Part shown: piece by piece, positions 17,030 through 24,674 of the stretch | Layout of the letters: the number at the start of each line of letters is the position of its first letter | Numbering within the stretch: the first letter of the stretch is position 1 | Source: Oscillospiraceae bacterium | Lineage (GTDB): Bacteria > Bacillota > Clostridia > Oscillospirales > Ruminococcaceae | Length of the DNA stretch: 64,000 nucleotides | Assembly (NCBI GenBank): GCA_009781425.1 | Contig: WQYC01000002.1 | Location: 1-64,000 of the forward strand | Reading direction: 5' to 3' | Made by a program: the position numbers and the translations under genes | The notes under the pieces: model-generated | Seen by the model: the letters and a program-made list of their open reading frames with translations, nothing else | What the model was told of the DNA's origin: nothing | Database searches by the model: none

Positions 17030-17544
17030 TTTATGCCCTTTTCCCTCTGTTCTTTCTTAAATTTAGCATAAGCTAATACGTCATTAAGAGCCTCGTCGCT
17101 CATGTCCGGGTCTTCAAGCGCGAATTTTAATTGTAGTTTTGAAGGTTGGATTGAGATTTTACCAGAACCTTGACGTTCAATTCTATTTTCAACTGATTTA
17201 ACTATTTCTTCAAGTCTTAAATCTGAAATATTGTTAGTTTTTAATTCTTCATATTCATTCATCATATTATAAATTTTTGCTAAATTAAGATATTTTTCAA
17301 TAGTTTTTTTACGCTCTTTAGGTTGAAGCGAAGAAATCATTATAATATTAGTACGACCAAAGAGATAATCCGTAGTTACATTAAAATAATCAGCAATTTC
17401 TGTAATATATTCTGTATAGGAAGTTGTTTTTCCGCGTTTCCATTCGCTAAATTTATCTTTTCCTATTTTTAAATCTTCATAAAACGTTGATGTTTTTATG
17501 CCTCTTTCGTTTATTAAGTTCAAAATAATATCGATTGGTTTCAT
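17026..17544 (-). CDS. Phage repressor, XRE-family HTH (ImmR/CI-like)
   Basis: The 172-residue protein has an N-terminal helix-turn-helix of the XRE type (ending VTTDYLFGRTN, the usual final helix) and a charged C-terminal part with no LexA-type peptidase motif. Induction is therefore probably by the adjacent ImmA-type peptidase and not by self-cleavage. It is transcribed away from two rightward promoters that both carry the palindrome TCGnAA-N3-TTnCGA, the best candidate for its operator. AAAGGAT precedes the ATG at 17544. Confidence 0.87.
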   Translation of the reverse strand: MKPIDIILNLINERGIKTSTFYEDLKIGKDKFSEWKRGKTTSYTEYITEIADYFNVTTDYLFGRTNIIMISSLQPKERKKTIEKYLNLAKIYNMMNEYEELKTNNISDLRLEEIVKSVENRIERQGSGKISIQPSKLQLKFALEDPDMSDEALNDVLAYAKFKKEQREKGIK

Positions 17545-17563
17545 ACTTTTTATCCTTTCTCTA

Positions 17564-17592
17564 TTGACAAGTCGGAAATATTACGATATAAT
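17564..17592 (+). promoter_or_regulatory. Rightward early promoter with operator 1
   Basis: TTGACA (17564-17569), 17-base spacer, TATAAT (17587-17592). The spacer holds the 15-bp imperfect palindrome TCGGAAATATTACGA (17572-17586), also found in the promoter at 18438. A protein bound there would block polymerase, as expected for lysogenic repression. Confidence 0.85.
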
Positions 17593-17625
17593 ATAAATAT
17601 AATACTTTTATGGGAGGACATGGGC

Positions 17626-17781
17626 ATGAAGCAAAAAGCATTAAACACCATTTCAGAGCAAATAAAATTGTTAAATGAACTGGATTTAACTGATTGCGAT
17701 ATTAATACAGTTATAAAAAAAGCAGAAGTAACAGCTTATTTGGCTGAAAGACTTATTAATCTGTTAAATAATCAAGAATAG
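17626..17781 (+). CDS. Small early phage protein
   Basis: A 51-residue ORF below the track cutoff, beginning MKQKALNTISEQIKLL and ending INLLNNQE. It is preceded by GGGAGG at a good distance (17612-17617) and lies about 35 bases after the consensus promoter at 17564. It is helical and charged, with no recognised domain. The in-frame ATG at 17620 is too close to the ribosome binding site. Its 3' end overlaps a minus-strand ORF by 26 bases. Confidence 0.6.
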   Translation: MKQKALNTISEQIKLLNELDLTDCDINTVIKKAEVTAYLAERLINLLNNQE

Positions 17782-17944
17782 CCACCTTAAAAGCTTCCAA
17801 CGCCTTTGCGGTCTCGCTTTGCAATTCTTCTAAATTGCGCTTATCTATAGGCGCATTATAGGAAGCGTTTGAAGATACTCTTGAATTTTTAAAGCGTGCT
17901 ATTGATTTATTCAGTTTGGATTCTAAATCAGCAGTACATTTCAC
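17756..17944 (-). CDS. Small hypothetical phage protein, minus strand
   Basis: A 62-residue reading frame from a GTG at 17944 with AAGGTGG eight bases upstream; the ORF track places the start at 17956. The product is hydrophilic and helical (SETAKALEAFKVAI). It overlaps the convergent plus-strand ORF by 26 bases. The ribosome binding site supports it, but no homology was recognised, so it may be spurious. Confidence 0.4.
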   Translation of the reverse strand: MKCTADLESKLNKSIARFKNSRVSSNASYNAPIDKRNLEELQSETAKALEAFKVAILDYLTD

Positions 17945-17991
17945 AAAATTCACCACCTTGTTAAGTATAATAATTTATGGGAGGTTAGAAT

Positions 17992-18162
17992 ATGAAGTTT
18001 GAGGATTCATTTGTATTATCGACTTGTTGTGATTTAGATGAAAGCAGATACTCTATTTGGTTAAATCCCAAACACAAAAAAATGATTTTAAAAAGTAAAA
18101 AGTGGCAAAAATTTATCATTAAAGATTTTATTAAAGATTTTAATCGTCTAATCCGAGAATAG
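17992..18162 (+). CDS. Small hypothetical phage protein
   Basis: A 56-residue ORF not in the track, starting MKFEDSFVLSTCC and rich in Lys in its second half. GGGAGG lies 7 bases upstream of the ATG. It is probably the second gene of the transcript from the promoter at 17564, which would end at the hairpin at 18355-18386. No family recognised. It overlaps the convergent minus-strand gene by 23 bases. Confidence 0.55.
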   Translation: MKFEDSFVLSTCCDLDESRYSIWLNPKHKKMILKSKKWQKFIIKDFIKDFNRLIRE

Positions 18163-18340
18163 TCCTACGCTTTCCAAATCCAGTTTTAGGTACTTTTATA
18201 AGTTTATAATCTTGTAGCCATAGTCGGAGTGCATACTTAAATTCGGAATCCGTTACTTTTCTATATGCATATACATGAAATATAAAATTAGTGCCTTTTA
18301 TTCTGCGCGTCGTTACAATACTCGGAAACAATTTATCCAT
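18140..18340 (-). CDS. Small hypothetical phage protein
   Basis: The ATG at 18340 is preferred over 18400 because AGAGG lies 8 bases before it and the upstream start falls in a hairpin. The 66-residue product (MDKLFPSIVTTRR...) has alternating aromatic strands (NFIFHVYAY) and a basic C-terminus. It is unrecognised. It lies on the lysogeny strand between the two early promoters. Confidence 0.5.
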   Translation of the reverse strand: MDKLFPSIVTTRRIKGTNFIFHVYAYRKVTDSEFKYALRLWLQDYKLIKVPKTGFGKRRTILGLDD

Positions 18341-18354
18341 AATAAAACCTCTTA

Positions 18355-18386
18355 TACACCTTGCACAAAAAGCAGGGTGTATTTTT
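18355..18386 (+). terminator. Terminator between the two early promoters
   Basis: Stem of 10 bp (TACACCTTGC at 18355-18364 with 18372-18381, one G-T pair), 7-base loop, then TTTTT on the plus strand. It can end the short transcript from the promoter at 17564 before the second promoter at 18438. Confidence 0.7.
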
Positions 18387-18437
18387 ATGCAAGTAAACAA
18401 ATTCGGAATATTTGCGATACAAATTTTAAATTACGTA

Positions 18438-18466
18438 TTGACAAGTCGTAATAATTCCGATATTAT
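18438..18466 (+). promoter_or_regulatory. Second rightward early promoter with operator 2
   Basis: TTGACA (18438-18443), 17-base spacer, TATTAT (18461-18466). The spacer contains TCGTAATAATTCCGA (18446-18460), the same TCGnAA-N3-TTnCGA palindrome in the same position as in promoter 17564. It drives the Cro-like gene and probably the early operon. Confidence 0.85.
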
Positions 18467-18569
18467 ATATCTAAGCAATACCCGCAGGCGCAAAAATCCC
18501 TCGGATTTATTAATTAAGTTACATTATACCCTAAAAATTACAAAATGTCAACAAAAAGAGGTGAAACCA

Positions 18570-18773
18570 ATGACAGCATTAGCAAGAAATCTAAAAAGAA
18601 GCCGCGAAAACGCAAACATCTACCAAGCCGAGCTCGGCAACCGCGTCGGCGTATCGCAGACACAAATAGCGCATTACGAAAGCGGCAAGAAAATCCCGAG
18701 CGTGGTAACGCTCGAAAGAATCGCAACAGAGCTTGAAGTTTCTGTAGATTACTTATTAGGCAGAAGCGCATAG
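18570..18773 (+). CDS. Cro-like XRE-family regulator
   Basis: The ATG at 18570 follows GAGGTGAAACCA; the longer track ORF runs back through the promoter and is rejected. The 67-residue protein is a single HTH_3 domain: VGVSQTQIAHYESGKKIPSVVTLERIA, ending in the typical VDYLLG. As the first gene of the second rightward transcript, opposite the repressor, it occupies the Cro position and may compete for the same palindromic sites. Confidence 0.85.
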   Translation: MTALARNLKRSRENANIYQAELGNRVGVSQTQIAHYESGKKIPSVVTLERIATELEVSVDYLLGRSA

Positions 18774-18811
18774 CGGCAATAAATTTGATTATTTTAAAAG
18801 AGGTATCAACT

Positions 18812-19021
18812 TTGGTAAATTCAAATATGTTAAAGGGTAAGATTATTGAACGCGGTAGCAGTATAAATGAAATTTCTAAAATTATAGGAGTTAACAAGGC
18901 TACATTTTACAGAAAACTAAAATGCGGTGAAAAATTATTTTCTGTAGGAGAAGCAGAAATAATTTCAAAACATTTGATTTTATCTGACGAAGAAAAAAAC
19001 AACATTTTTTTTGCTTCGTAA
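18812..19021 (+). CDS. Small phage HTH protein (DUF739-like)
   Basis: A TTG at 18812 with AAAGAGG eight bases upstream is the probable start; the track start at 18785 has none. The 69-residue product contains a helix-turn-helix-like stretch (INEISKIIGVNKATFYRKL) followed by FSVGEAEIISKHLILS, the pattern seen in small phage regulators of the DUF739 type. It follows the Cro-like gene, so it is an early regulator candidate. Confidence 0.65.
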   Translation: MVNSNMLKGKIIERGSSINEISKIIGVNKATFYRKLKCGEKLFSVGEAEIISKHLILSDEEKNNIFFAS

Positions 19022-19064
19022 GCCGCATATATGCGATTATAAAAAATGAAAGTAGGGTAAAGAT

Positions 19065-19310
19065 ATGCAAGAAAGTTATGAAAAAACCATCGAGTATGAA
19101 TCAACAAAAGACAAAACAGAACATGGTAAATCTGTTAGGTATTCATTTGGTCATACGAGCGAAGAAAAAGAATTTCTTCACTTTAAAGTTGAATTGTCAA
19201 TGTTCAAATTTAAAAAAGAAAAGTCGACAGAAAAATTAGAAGTTCTTTTAGAAGAAATTTTTAATAGAACAGAAAAAGAGATTATGGATTGCTTTAGAAG
19301 TATAGAATAA
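19065..19310 (+). CDS. Hypothetical early phage protein
   Basis: An 81-residue charged protein (MQESYEKTIEYESTK...) without membrane segments or Cys. A weak AGGG lies upstream of the ATG. It continues the early operon after the DUF739-like gene. No family recognised. A minus-strand gene begins just beyond its 3' end. Confidence 0.55.
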   Translation: MQESYEKTIEYESTKDKTEHGKSVRYSFGHTSEEKEFLHFKVELSMFKFKKEKSTEKLEVLLEEIFNRTEKEIMDCFRSIE

Positions 19311-19318
19311 AAAACACA

Positions 19319-19510
19319 TTATATCCCAACTACTATACATCCACAATTTTGACATGGTTTAACTCTGTGCATCAATTCGCCATCATTATTATGACACAAA
19401 ACATATTTAATCTGTTTTCTGCACTCATAACAAGTATATCTCCCCGGCGGTAATACTTTATATGGGAAACCTTTGTCATCTTTATCAGTAAGCCAGTATG
19501 TTTTGTCCAT
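19319..19510 (-). CDS. Small putative zinc-binding protein
   Basis: A 63-residue protein with two Cys pairs, CYEC near residue 27 and CQNCGC near the C-terminus, plus further Cys/His between them, compatible with a zinc ribbon. A perfect AAGGAG lies 8 bases before the ATG at 19510, so the gene is likely real although it runs against the early operon. Function unknown. Confidence 0.6.
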   Translation of the reverse strand: MDKTYWLTDKDDKGFPYKVLPPGRYTCYECRKQIKYVLCHNNDGELMHRVKPCQNCGCIVVGI

Positions 19511-20019
19511 TTTTGAGACTCCTTATATTATGTACAACCATTATAACACAAACATTTGCAAAAAGCAATATAAAATTTGCATAAATAATAAAATCCGCAT
19601 AGCGGTAAGAACACCTTTGCAATCGCTTGCAAAAAAATCAACGGTATAACCGCGAGAGTGTTTATATACCAACGGGCAAGCACATTGTCCGACCGGGGGA
19701 ATCATCGTCTGCCAAGATATGCTGTGACCTCGCAAACAAAAAGTGATGACAGCCGGAAAGACGGCAGTGGGGCGGTGCAATGGTAGCACAGGTGAAAAAA
19801 CCTTTGGTGGTTCGAGTCCGTCCGTCCCCATCGAAGCGCAACTTGCAGACGTGCAAATTCTTAAAAAAGCGCGTTTAAGATTCCGGTGATAAGTGAGATG
19901 TGGTTGCGGCGTTTCACGTTCGGGTATAAATAACCGAAAACACCCCCGCGGCGGTGGGTTTTCAAGAAATTCCCGCCGCCAAACAAGCGGGGTATAAAAA
20001 AGAAAGGCAGGTGTTATTC
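19511..20019. other. 509-base stretch without convincing protein genes
   Basis: The two minus-strand ORFs of the track here (19541-19831 and 19662-19856) overlap the tRNA-like element, have no ribosome binding sites and show the GLEPP-type peptide that arises from reverse translation of T-arm sequence, so I do not call them. Apart from the tRNA-like element at 19769-19830 I see only GC-rich short inverted repeats. Confidence 0.6.
19769..19830 (+). ncRNA. Degenerate tRNA-like element
   Basis: The segment has a T-arm (GGTGG, TTCGAGT loop, CCGTC), a D-arm-like hairpin (GTGC, AATGGTA loop, GCAC) and a GGGG/CCCC acceptor base. The middle hairpin (AGGT/ACCT) lacks the T33 and anticodon layout, the acceptor has two mismatches and total length is only 62. 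It is probably a decayed or reduced phage tRNA, or a tRNA mimic. Not CCA-encoding. Confidence 0.4.
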
Positions 20020-20214
20020 ATGGCTCGATATAAGACGTGCTCAGACTGCGGCTCAAATATAGACTTCAGTGAATCCTGTGACTGTGGCGGAAAAATTACC
20101 GTACATCCGAGGACATTTTCTCCGCAAAAACCATACAAGAGAAAAATTATACCTGCTACGCCCGATGAGGTGGCAGCGATAATAACGCCACTATTCAAAA
20201 AACACGAATTATAA
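20020..20214 (+). CDS. Small zinc-ribbon phage protein
   Basis: The ATG at 20020 (MARYKTCSDCGSN) has GGCAGGTG upstream and is the usual start of this small phage family, so the track start at 19954 is rejected. The 64-residue product carries CSDC and CDCGG, a likely single zinc site, then a basic C-terminal tail. Such proteins are common in the early region of Firmicutes prophages; function unknown. Confidence 0.7.
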   Translation: MARYKTCSDCGSNIDFSESCDCGGKITVHPRTFSPQKPYKRKIIPATPDEVAAIITPLFKKHEL

Positions 20215-20249
20215 GCGGCAAGGAAAGCTTTAAACGAAAGGATATAAAT

Positions 20250-20558
20250 ATGAAAGAAAAAGGATTAATAGACAGCAGAGAAAATAAGCCCACTCGCCTG
20301 TCGGCTGAACTCATTAATTTCAGAAAATACAATAAACCAAAACAAGAAACACCGAAAGAGTGGGACGAGCTGCCTTTATATATAAAAACCCGCGACATTG
20401 TTAAAATAACCGGAATCAGCTCTCCTACGATTACAAAGTTAATCACAGACGGAGAATTAAAAGCAAGTAAAATAGCCGGAAAGTGGTTTATTTTTAAAGA
20501 TGATTTCAAGGAATTTATGGTTTCAAAGCAATATATTGCGGGGGTAAATGCGTCATGA
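20250..20558 (+). CDS. Excisionase-type helix-turn-helix protein
   Basis: The 102-residue protein has a C-terminal winged-helix HTH_17 pattern: LPLYIKTRDIVKITGIS, then TITKLITDGELKASKIAGKWFI. This is the signature of excisionase/MerR-like binding domains in which a helix-turn-helix is followed by a small wing. It may be the Xis partner of the integrase or an early regulator; its distance from int leaves this open. AAAGGAT precedes the ATG. It overlaps the next gene by 4 bases. Confidence 0.7.
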   Translation: MKEKGLIDSRENKPTRLSAELINFRKYNKPKQETPKEWDELPLYIKTRDIVKITGISSPTITKLITDGELKASKIAGKWFIFKDDFKEFMVSKQYIAGVNAS

Positions 20559-20755
20559 AGACATATGAAAAATTATTACCCTGCCGTATTTGTGGCGGAA
20601 TTGCATCAGAATCAAATTCAAAATATATTGAAGGTAACTACGTAAAATGCACGGGTTGCTACCTTCGAGTCGAGCGTGTTAATGCCTCGCAGTGCGAGCT
20701 GCGCAAACTTTGGAATAATCTTATGAGAAAAGAAGAAAGCGTAGAGATATTATGA
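20555..20755 (+). CDS. Lar-like small zinc-finger protein
   Basis: The 66-residue protein starts with LLPCRICGG and continues to VKCTGC about 22 residues later, then a helix ending LRKLWNNLM. This is the Lar/restriction-alleviation domain layout (C-x2-C ... C-x2-C, A/L-x3-WN). Lar proteins of lambdoid prophages modulate type I restriction, but most phage members are uncharacterised. ATGA overlaps both neighbours, showing tight coupling. Confidence 0.65.
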   Translation: MKTYEKLLPCRICGGIASESNSKYIEGNYVKCTGCYLRVERVNASQCELRKLWNNLMRKEESVEIL

Positions 20756-21672
20756 AAAAAATAATATTTGCAGTTTTTATATGGATTTTAATAATGTCCG
20801 CCGGAATCGTAGGTTACATAGCGGCAGAAAAAACAGAGATGGAACTTTTAGAGACTTTAAAATTAATAGGAATCTGCGGTGGAGTTTTGCTGTGGGCGTT
20901 GTTTGAGATTATGCTTCACAAAAAACCGAAAGAGATTATCCCTGTCAATCACTTTGGGGTTGTGACCCCGACGCTCATTCAATATCACGACGAACAGGGT
21001 AAGAATGAGGTGCGCGGTCAGTCATTAGTAAAACCCCTGCTAACAGCAGACGCGGCGAACCGTTATGCACTCGCCGCCGCGACACTTATTCAGACAGGGT
21101 ACGGCGAAGCCCCCGGGCAACAGCCGAGAGCGCCGGGCATAGATAAACCGCTCGGCACTGTGGTAAGCACTTCAAAGCACGCAGTTATAACCTCACATTT
21201 GGATATATTCCGCAACAACGAGGACGGACAGAGCAATTCCGAACCACTCAAAACCATAATGACAAATCAGCATTTCGGGGAAGTACGGTGCTTTCTGACA
21301 AAAGCAAAGTGTATTAATGATATTCACAAATGGGGTAAAGTCAAAGAGTTTCTAAATTCGTATTGCGGGTACAGCATAGCCGACGACGAGATACTATTGT
21401 TTGAAATAAGCGGTGTTTATTATTTCATATCAGATATCGGACTTCGTATGCTGACACCGCGGGAGCTGTTCAACGCGCAGGGCTTCCCTTCCGATTACAT
21501 AATCGACATCGACCATAAAGGCAACGTAATGTCAAAATCCGCGCAGGTTGCGCGGTGTGGCAACGCAGTTCCGCCGCCGTTCGCGGAAGCGCTCGTCAGA
21601 GCGAACTTGCCGGAGCTGTGCGGGAAGAAAATTAAAACCATGAAAGAATTAGAGGAGGTTTTGGCGGTATGA
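20752..21672 (+). pseudogene. Decayed cytosine-5 DNA methyltransferase fused to a membrane segment
   Basis: Residues 1-60 hold two membrane helices (IIFAVFIWILIMSAGIVGYI and LIGICGGVLLWALFEIML). From about residue 65 the sequence is the C-terminal half of a phage C5 methyltransferase: HFGVV repeats, motif IX-like RMLTPRELFNAQGFP and motif X QVARCGNAVPPPFAEAL. Motif I (FxGxG) and the catalytic PCQ loop are missing, so methylation is not expected. The two parts are in one frame, overlapping both neighbours by 4 bases, so an in-frame deletion probably joined a small membrane-protein gene to the 3' end of a methyltransferase gene. A residual DNA-binding or membrane role is possible. Confidence 0.75.
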
Positions 21673-22094
21673 GTGATAGGCATTTATTTCGCGGGAAAGA
21701 CACAACTAACGAAAAATGGGTTTACGGTGCATATTTAAAAAATTATCATTCTTCAAGGTTTGGACGAATAAACGCTATATTTTACAGCGATGAATATAGC
21801 ACTAAACGTATTCCGATAGATATATCGTCGCTCGGACAATGCACGGGCGTAAAAACAAACGAAGTAGACGATAACTTTGATTATATTTATCTTTACGAGG
21901 GGGATATTGTAAAATTCGGTTGTTTAGAGGTGCCCGCAATCGTAGAATGGCGTGAAAAACATGCTCATTTTATATTCAAATTCATAAACGGTTGGGAAAA
22001 GATGTTTTATGATATGAATATAGAAAGAGATTGTAAAATAATCGGTAATATCCACGATAATCCCGAGTTGTGGGATAGGAATAAGTATGCCTGA
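21669..22094 (+). CDS. YopX-family phage protein
   Basis: The 141-residue protein shows the YopX pattern: HLFRGKDTTNEKWVYG at the N-terminus, a central LGQCTGVKTNE ... LYEGDIVKF (usual form [21 protein letters not shown]), and a closing GNIHDNPEL. Function is unknown; it is a frequent early gene of Firmicutes phages such as SPbeta. It overlaps the upstream gene by 4 bases and the following small ORF by 8. Confidence 0.85.
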   Translation: MSDRHLFRGKDTTNEKWVYGAYLKNYHSSRFGRINAIFYSDEYSTKRIPIDISSLGQCTGVKTNEVDDNFDYIYLYEGDIVKFGCLEVPAIVEWREKHAHFIFKFINGWEKMFYDMNIERDCKIIGNIHDNPELWDRNKYA

Positions 22095-22245
22095 ATTATG
22101 CCTGCACAGCAATCCAAATTATAAAAACGGCATTATGGAATATCGCTGTATGCTGACTTGTAATCGTGATAATTCGATATGCTGTGACCTTAGAGCAAAA
22201 ACATGTGAGAATTATAAACATTATAAAGACGGAGGGAAAGCATGA
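22087..22245 (+). CDS. Small Cys-rich phage protein
   Basis: A 52-residue ORF too short for the track, starting MPELCLHSNPNYK. It has six Cys, including ICCDL and TCENY, and ends KDGGKA. AGGAAT lies before the ATG. It overlaps the YopX gene and shares an ATGA with the next gene, so it is an integral member of the packed early operon. Function unknown. Confidence 0.6.
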   Translation: MPELCLHSNPNYKNGIMEYRCMLTCNRDNSICCDLRAKTCENYKHYKDGGKA

Positions 22246-22736
22246 GTCATAAAACAGAAAAACTTGAATCCTACATAGAATGGATTGAAATCAAAGGAGC
22301 AAAAGGGTTTGACAAAGATGAATGTTTAAGTTATTTGCGCGATGCATTATTAACAGAAAGATGTTTTGAGGAATTAGAAAATAGACTTGAAAAAGCTGTT
22401 GAACTTCCCTTTAAAATCGGAACAACTATCTACTTAATTCGTCCCGCCGATTGTCAAAACAACTGCCCACATATTGACAGCGATATTTGCAAGTATAGCC
22501 GGTACAGTATGCCAACAGAGGAAATTATTGCTTGTCAAGAAGCTCACGCTGTTGTGGAAGAAATCGTAGTTGACATGATTGAGGTTTGCGAGGCTGATGA
22601 AGCGGTGTACGATACCGGAAACCGTGTGACGGTTAATGATTTCTACGAAATCGCGTCAAGCGAAAGTGTTTATTTTACTCGTGAGGAAGCGGAAAAGGCA
22701 TTAAAGGAGCGTAACGATGAACATAACCAAGATTGA
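22242..22736 (+). CDS. Hypothetical phage protein
   Basis: A 164-residue acidic protein. The middle has a Cys-containing stretch (CQNNCPHIDSDICKYS) and the C-terminus ends in YFTREEAEKALKER, a helix that recurs at the end of many phage early proteins of this type. GGAGGG precedes the ATG. No enzymatic motif seen. It overlaps the Gp37/Gp68 gene by 20 bases. Confidence 0.7.
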   Translation: MSHKTEKLESYIEWIEIKGAKGFDKDECLSYLRDALLTERCFEELENRLEKAVELPFKIGTTIYLIRPADCQNNCPHIDSDICKYSRYSMPTEEIIACQEAHAVVEEIVVDMIEVCEADEAVYDTGNRVTVNDFYEIASSESVYFTREEAEKALKERNDEHNQD

Positions 22737-23529
22737 ATGGAGCGACCGAACTTATAATCCCGTCACCGGTTGCCGTTATAATTGCGGATACTGCTATGCC
22801 GTCGATATATGTAAGAGGTTCGGCGGATATTCACACGAAGCGTCGCTGAGCGTTTATGGTGAAGAAGTTTATTTTCTGCATAAATCCGTCAACGGCTGCC
22901 ATGAATTAGATGTTCTGCTCTACAAATACACTAAGAAAGGTAAAGTCGTAAAAGCTCCTTATCCTTTCGGATTCGAGCCTACCCTCCACCGTTACCGCCT
23001 TGACAAACCGTCACAAATCGCAAAACCTCAGAATATTTTTGTGTGCAGTATGGCTGACCTTTTCGGCGAGTGGGTGCCGGACGAGTGGATTGAGGAAGTT
23101 TTCAAATCCTGCGCCGCCGCTCCGCAACATCGGTATCTGTTTTTAACGAAAAATCCGAAACGGTACCATGATTTAAAGCTAAAAGGATTTTTACCGAAAG
23201 GCGATAATTATTGGTTTGGTTTCTCTGCAGTGACTTATAAAGACCTTATAACAAAGCAGAATCAATGTTCATGGTTAGATTATCATACGTTCATTTCATT
23301 CGAGCCGCTTCAAAGCAACATTGAATTACCACGAAATAATTACATTAGGTGGGCTATAATTGGAGCAGAAAGCGGAACAAGCAAAGTTAAGGTTATCCCG
23401 GAACGTAGGTGGATTGAGAACATTGTAAGACAATGCAGAGAAAAGAATGTTCCGGTATTTATGAAAGACAACCTAATTCCAATTATCGGCGAAGAAAATA
23501 TGCTTCGTGAATTTCCGTGGGAGGTGTAG
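22717..23529 (+). CDS. Gp37/Gp68 family protein (DUF5131), radical-SAM-like
   Basis: The 270-residue protein begins with ITKIEWSDRTYNPVTGC and the cluster motif C-x3-C-x2-C (CRYNCGYCYA), as in radical SAM enzymes. The rest (VCSMADLFGEWVP; FLTKNPKRY; RWAIIGAESG) matches the phage Gp37Gp68 family found in mycobacteriophages and many prophages. The reaction is unknown; DNA or nucleotide modification has been proposed. It is translationally linked to the ASCH gene, 2 bases apart. Confidence 0.88.
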   Translation: MNITKIEWSDRTYNPVTGCRYNCGYCYAVDICKRFGGYSHEASLSVYGEEVYFLHKSVNGCHELDVLLYKYTKKGKVVKAPYPFGFEPTLHRYRLDKPSQIAKPQNIFVCSMADLFGEWVPDEWIEEVFKSCAAAPQHRYLFLTKNPKRYHDLKLKGFLPKGDNYWFGFSAVTYKDLITKQNQCSWLDYHTFISFEPLQSNIELPRNNYIRWAIIGAESGTSKVKVIPERRWIENIVRQCREKNVPVFMKDNLIPIIGEENMLREFPWEV

Positions 23530-23531
23530 AA

Positions 23532-24002
23532 ATGAAAGCAATAACCATATGGCAGCCGTTTGCTTCGCTTGTTGCTATCGGAGCCAAAAAATTTGAAACA
23601 AGAAGTTGGAAAACCTCGTATCGCGGAAAAATTGCAATTCACGCAGCAAAGAAACCCTTCACAAGAGGCTTATTTTCCGACACAGAACTTTACCGTTTCG
23701 TGGACTCTTTAGGATTGCCCGACATTTATAGTTTCGATGAATTGCCATATAGTGTGATTGTCGCCACGGCAGAACTTGTCGAAATTCATAAAATACTTGT
23801 CGACCCTAAAACACACCGTATAGGTTTGATAAGTTCAAATGGGTATCAAGGCGGTATATCATTATGCTCTAAAGAGATTGTTTTCGGTGATTATTCTTAT
23901 GGGCGTTATGCGTGGGAACTGGATAATGTAAAAATATTTAACGAGCCAATACCGGCTTCCGGAAAGCAAAGACTTTGGGAATGGAATGGAGGTTATAGTT
24001 AA
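23532..24002 (+). CDS. ASCH-domain protein
   Basis: The ATG at 23532 follows GGGAGGTG and starts the canonical MKAITIWQPFASLVAIGAKK; the track start 15 bases earlier is in the preceding gene. The 156-residue product has the ASCH signatures KKFETRSWKT and GKIAIHAAKK. ASCH domains are PUA-like and bind RNA or modified nucleotides; some cleave modified cytidine nucleosides. The partnership with a radical-SAM-like neighbour and a methyltransferase remnant suggests a nucleic-acid modification theme, which is inference. Confidence 0.85.
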   Translation: MKAITIWQPFASLVAIGAKKFETRSWKTSYRGKIAIHAAKKPFTRGLFSDTELYRFVDSLGLPDIYSFDELPYSVIVATAELVEIHKILVDPKTHRIGLISSNGYQGGISLCSKEIVFGDYSYGRYAWELDNVKIFNEPIPASGKQRLWEWNGGYS

Positions 24003-24658
24003 TGAAACTAAAAGCAATCGCATCACTTTTCAACGCAAATAAAATACTTATAATTTATACTGACAAAGACGGAGAGCAGTGGCTGAGCAACGGAGCGGCG
24101 GCATACTCCATGCGCGGTATGCCTCACATGACGCCCGAAATAGTCCTGCGCATTTTCGATGTACCGCCGGACAAGCAATCAAAATGGCACACGCGCGAGG
24201 AAGCCCTGCCGGAAGCTCTTGATTTTTCCGACATATCAGAAGCAGAACAGGAAATAGGCGAGCCTTTAAAGGTGGGTATTATGTGGCGAGGAAACAGTTA
24301 TCATTTTTACAAAGACGGCTCAAAGATTTATAGTTTTAACGTCAGTTATTTTAAGCCGCTTTGTGACGAAGACGCTGAATATTTAACTTTTCACAAACGC
24401 GAAACAAAAAACGGAGGTTTTGCGCTTGCAGTAAAAGTCGCGCTTGAACTTAAAGCTGTAATCATGCCGTCGTTTATGCACAGCGATGATGTTTTCACAG
24501 ATGAAATAAAGCATATATCGCAGTATTTTCAAAAAATGAAAACTTTGAAGAATCTCGCGAACGCAGCTGAGGAGGTTTTCGGAAGCGATTGCAATATAAA
24601 CGCAGACACAGGAGAAGTCACGGAAAACGAGCAGGGCGAGTTAACGCATGAAGAATAA
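24002..24658 (+). CDS. Hypothetical phage protein
   Basis: A 218-residue protein of unknown function. Residues about 1-75 form a small alpha/beta unit (YTDKDGEQWLSNG) and the rest is mixed, with an acidic C-terminal tail. Similar proteins occur beside ParB-like genes in Clostridia prophages, as here. It starts on the last base of the ASCH gene (TAATG) and ends before the ParB-like start. Confidence 0.65.
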   Translation: MKLKAIASLFNANKILIIYTDKDGEQWLSNGAAAYSMRGMPHMTPEIVLRIFDVPPDKQSKWHTREEALPEALDFSDISEAEQEIGEPLKVGIMWRGNSYHFYKDGSKIYSFNVSYFKPLCDEDAEYLTFHKRETKNGGFALAVKVALELKAVIMPSFMHSDDVFTDEIKHISQYFQKMKTLKNLANAAEEVFGSDCNINADTGEVTENEQGELTHEE

Positions 24659-24674
24659 AAAAGGAAATACCACC

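Noticed and set aside
19541-19856. Two minus-strand ORFs of 96 and 64 residues
   Set aside because: No ribosome binding sites; their peptides come from reverse translation of the tRNA-like element.
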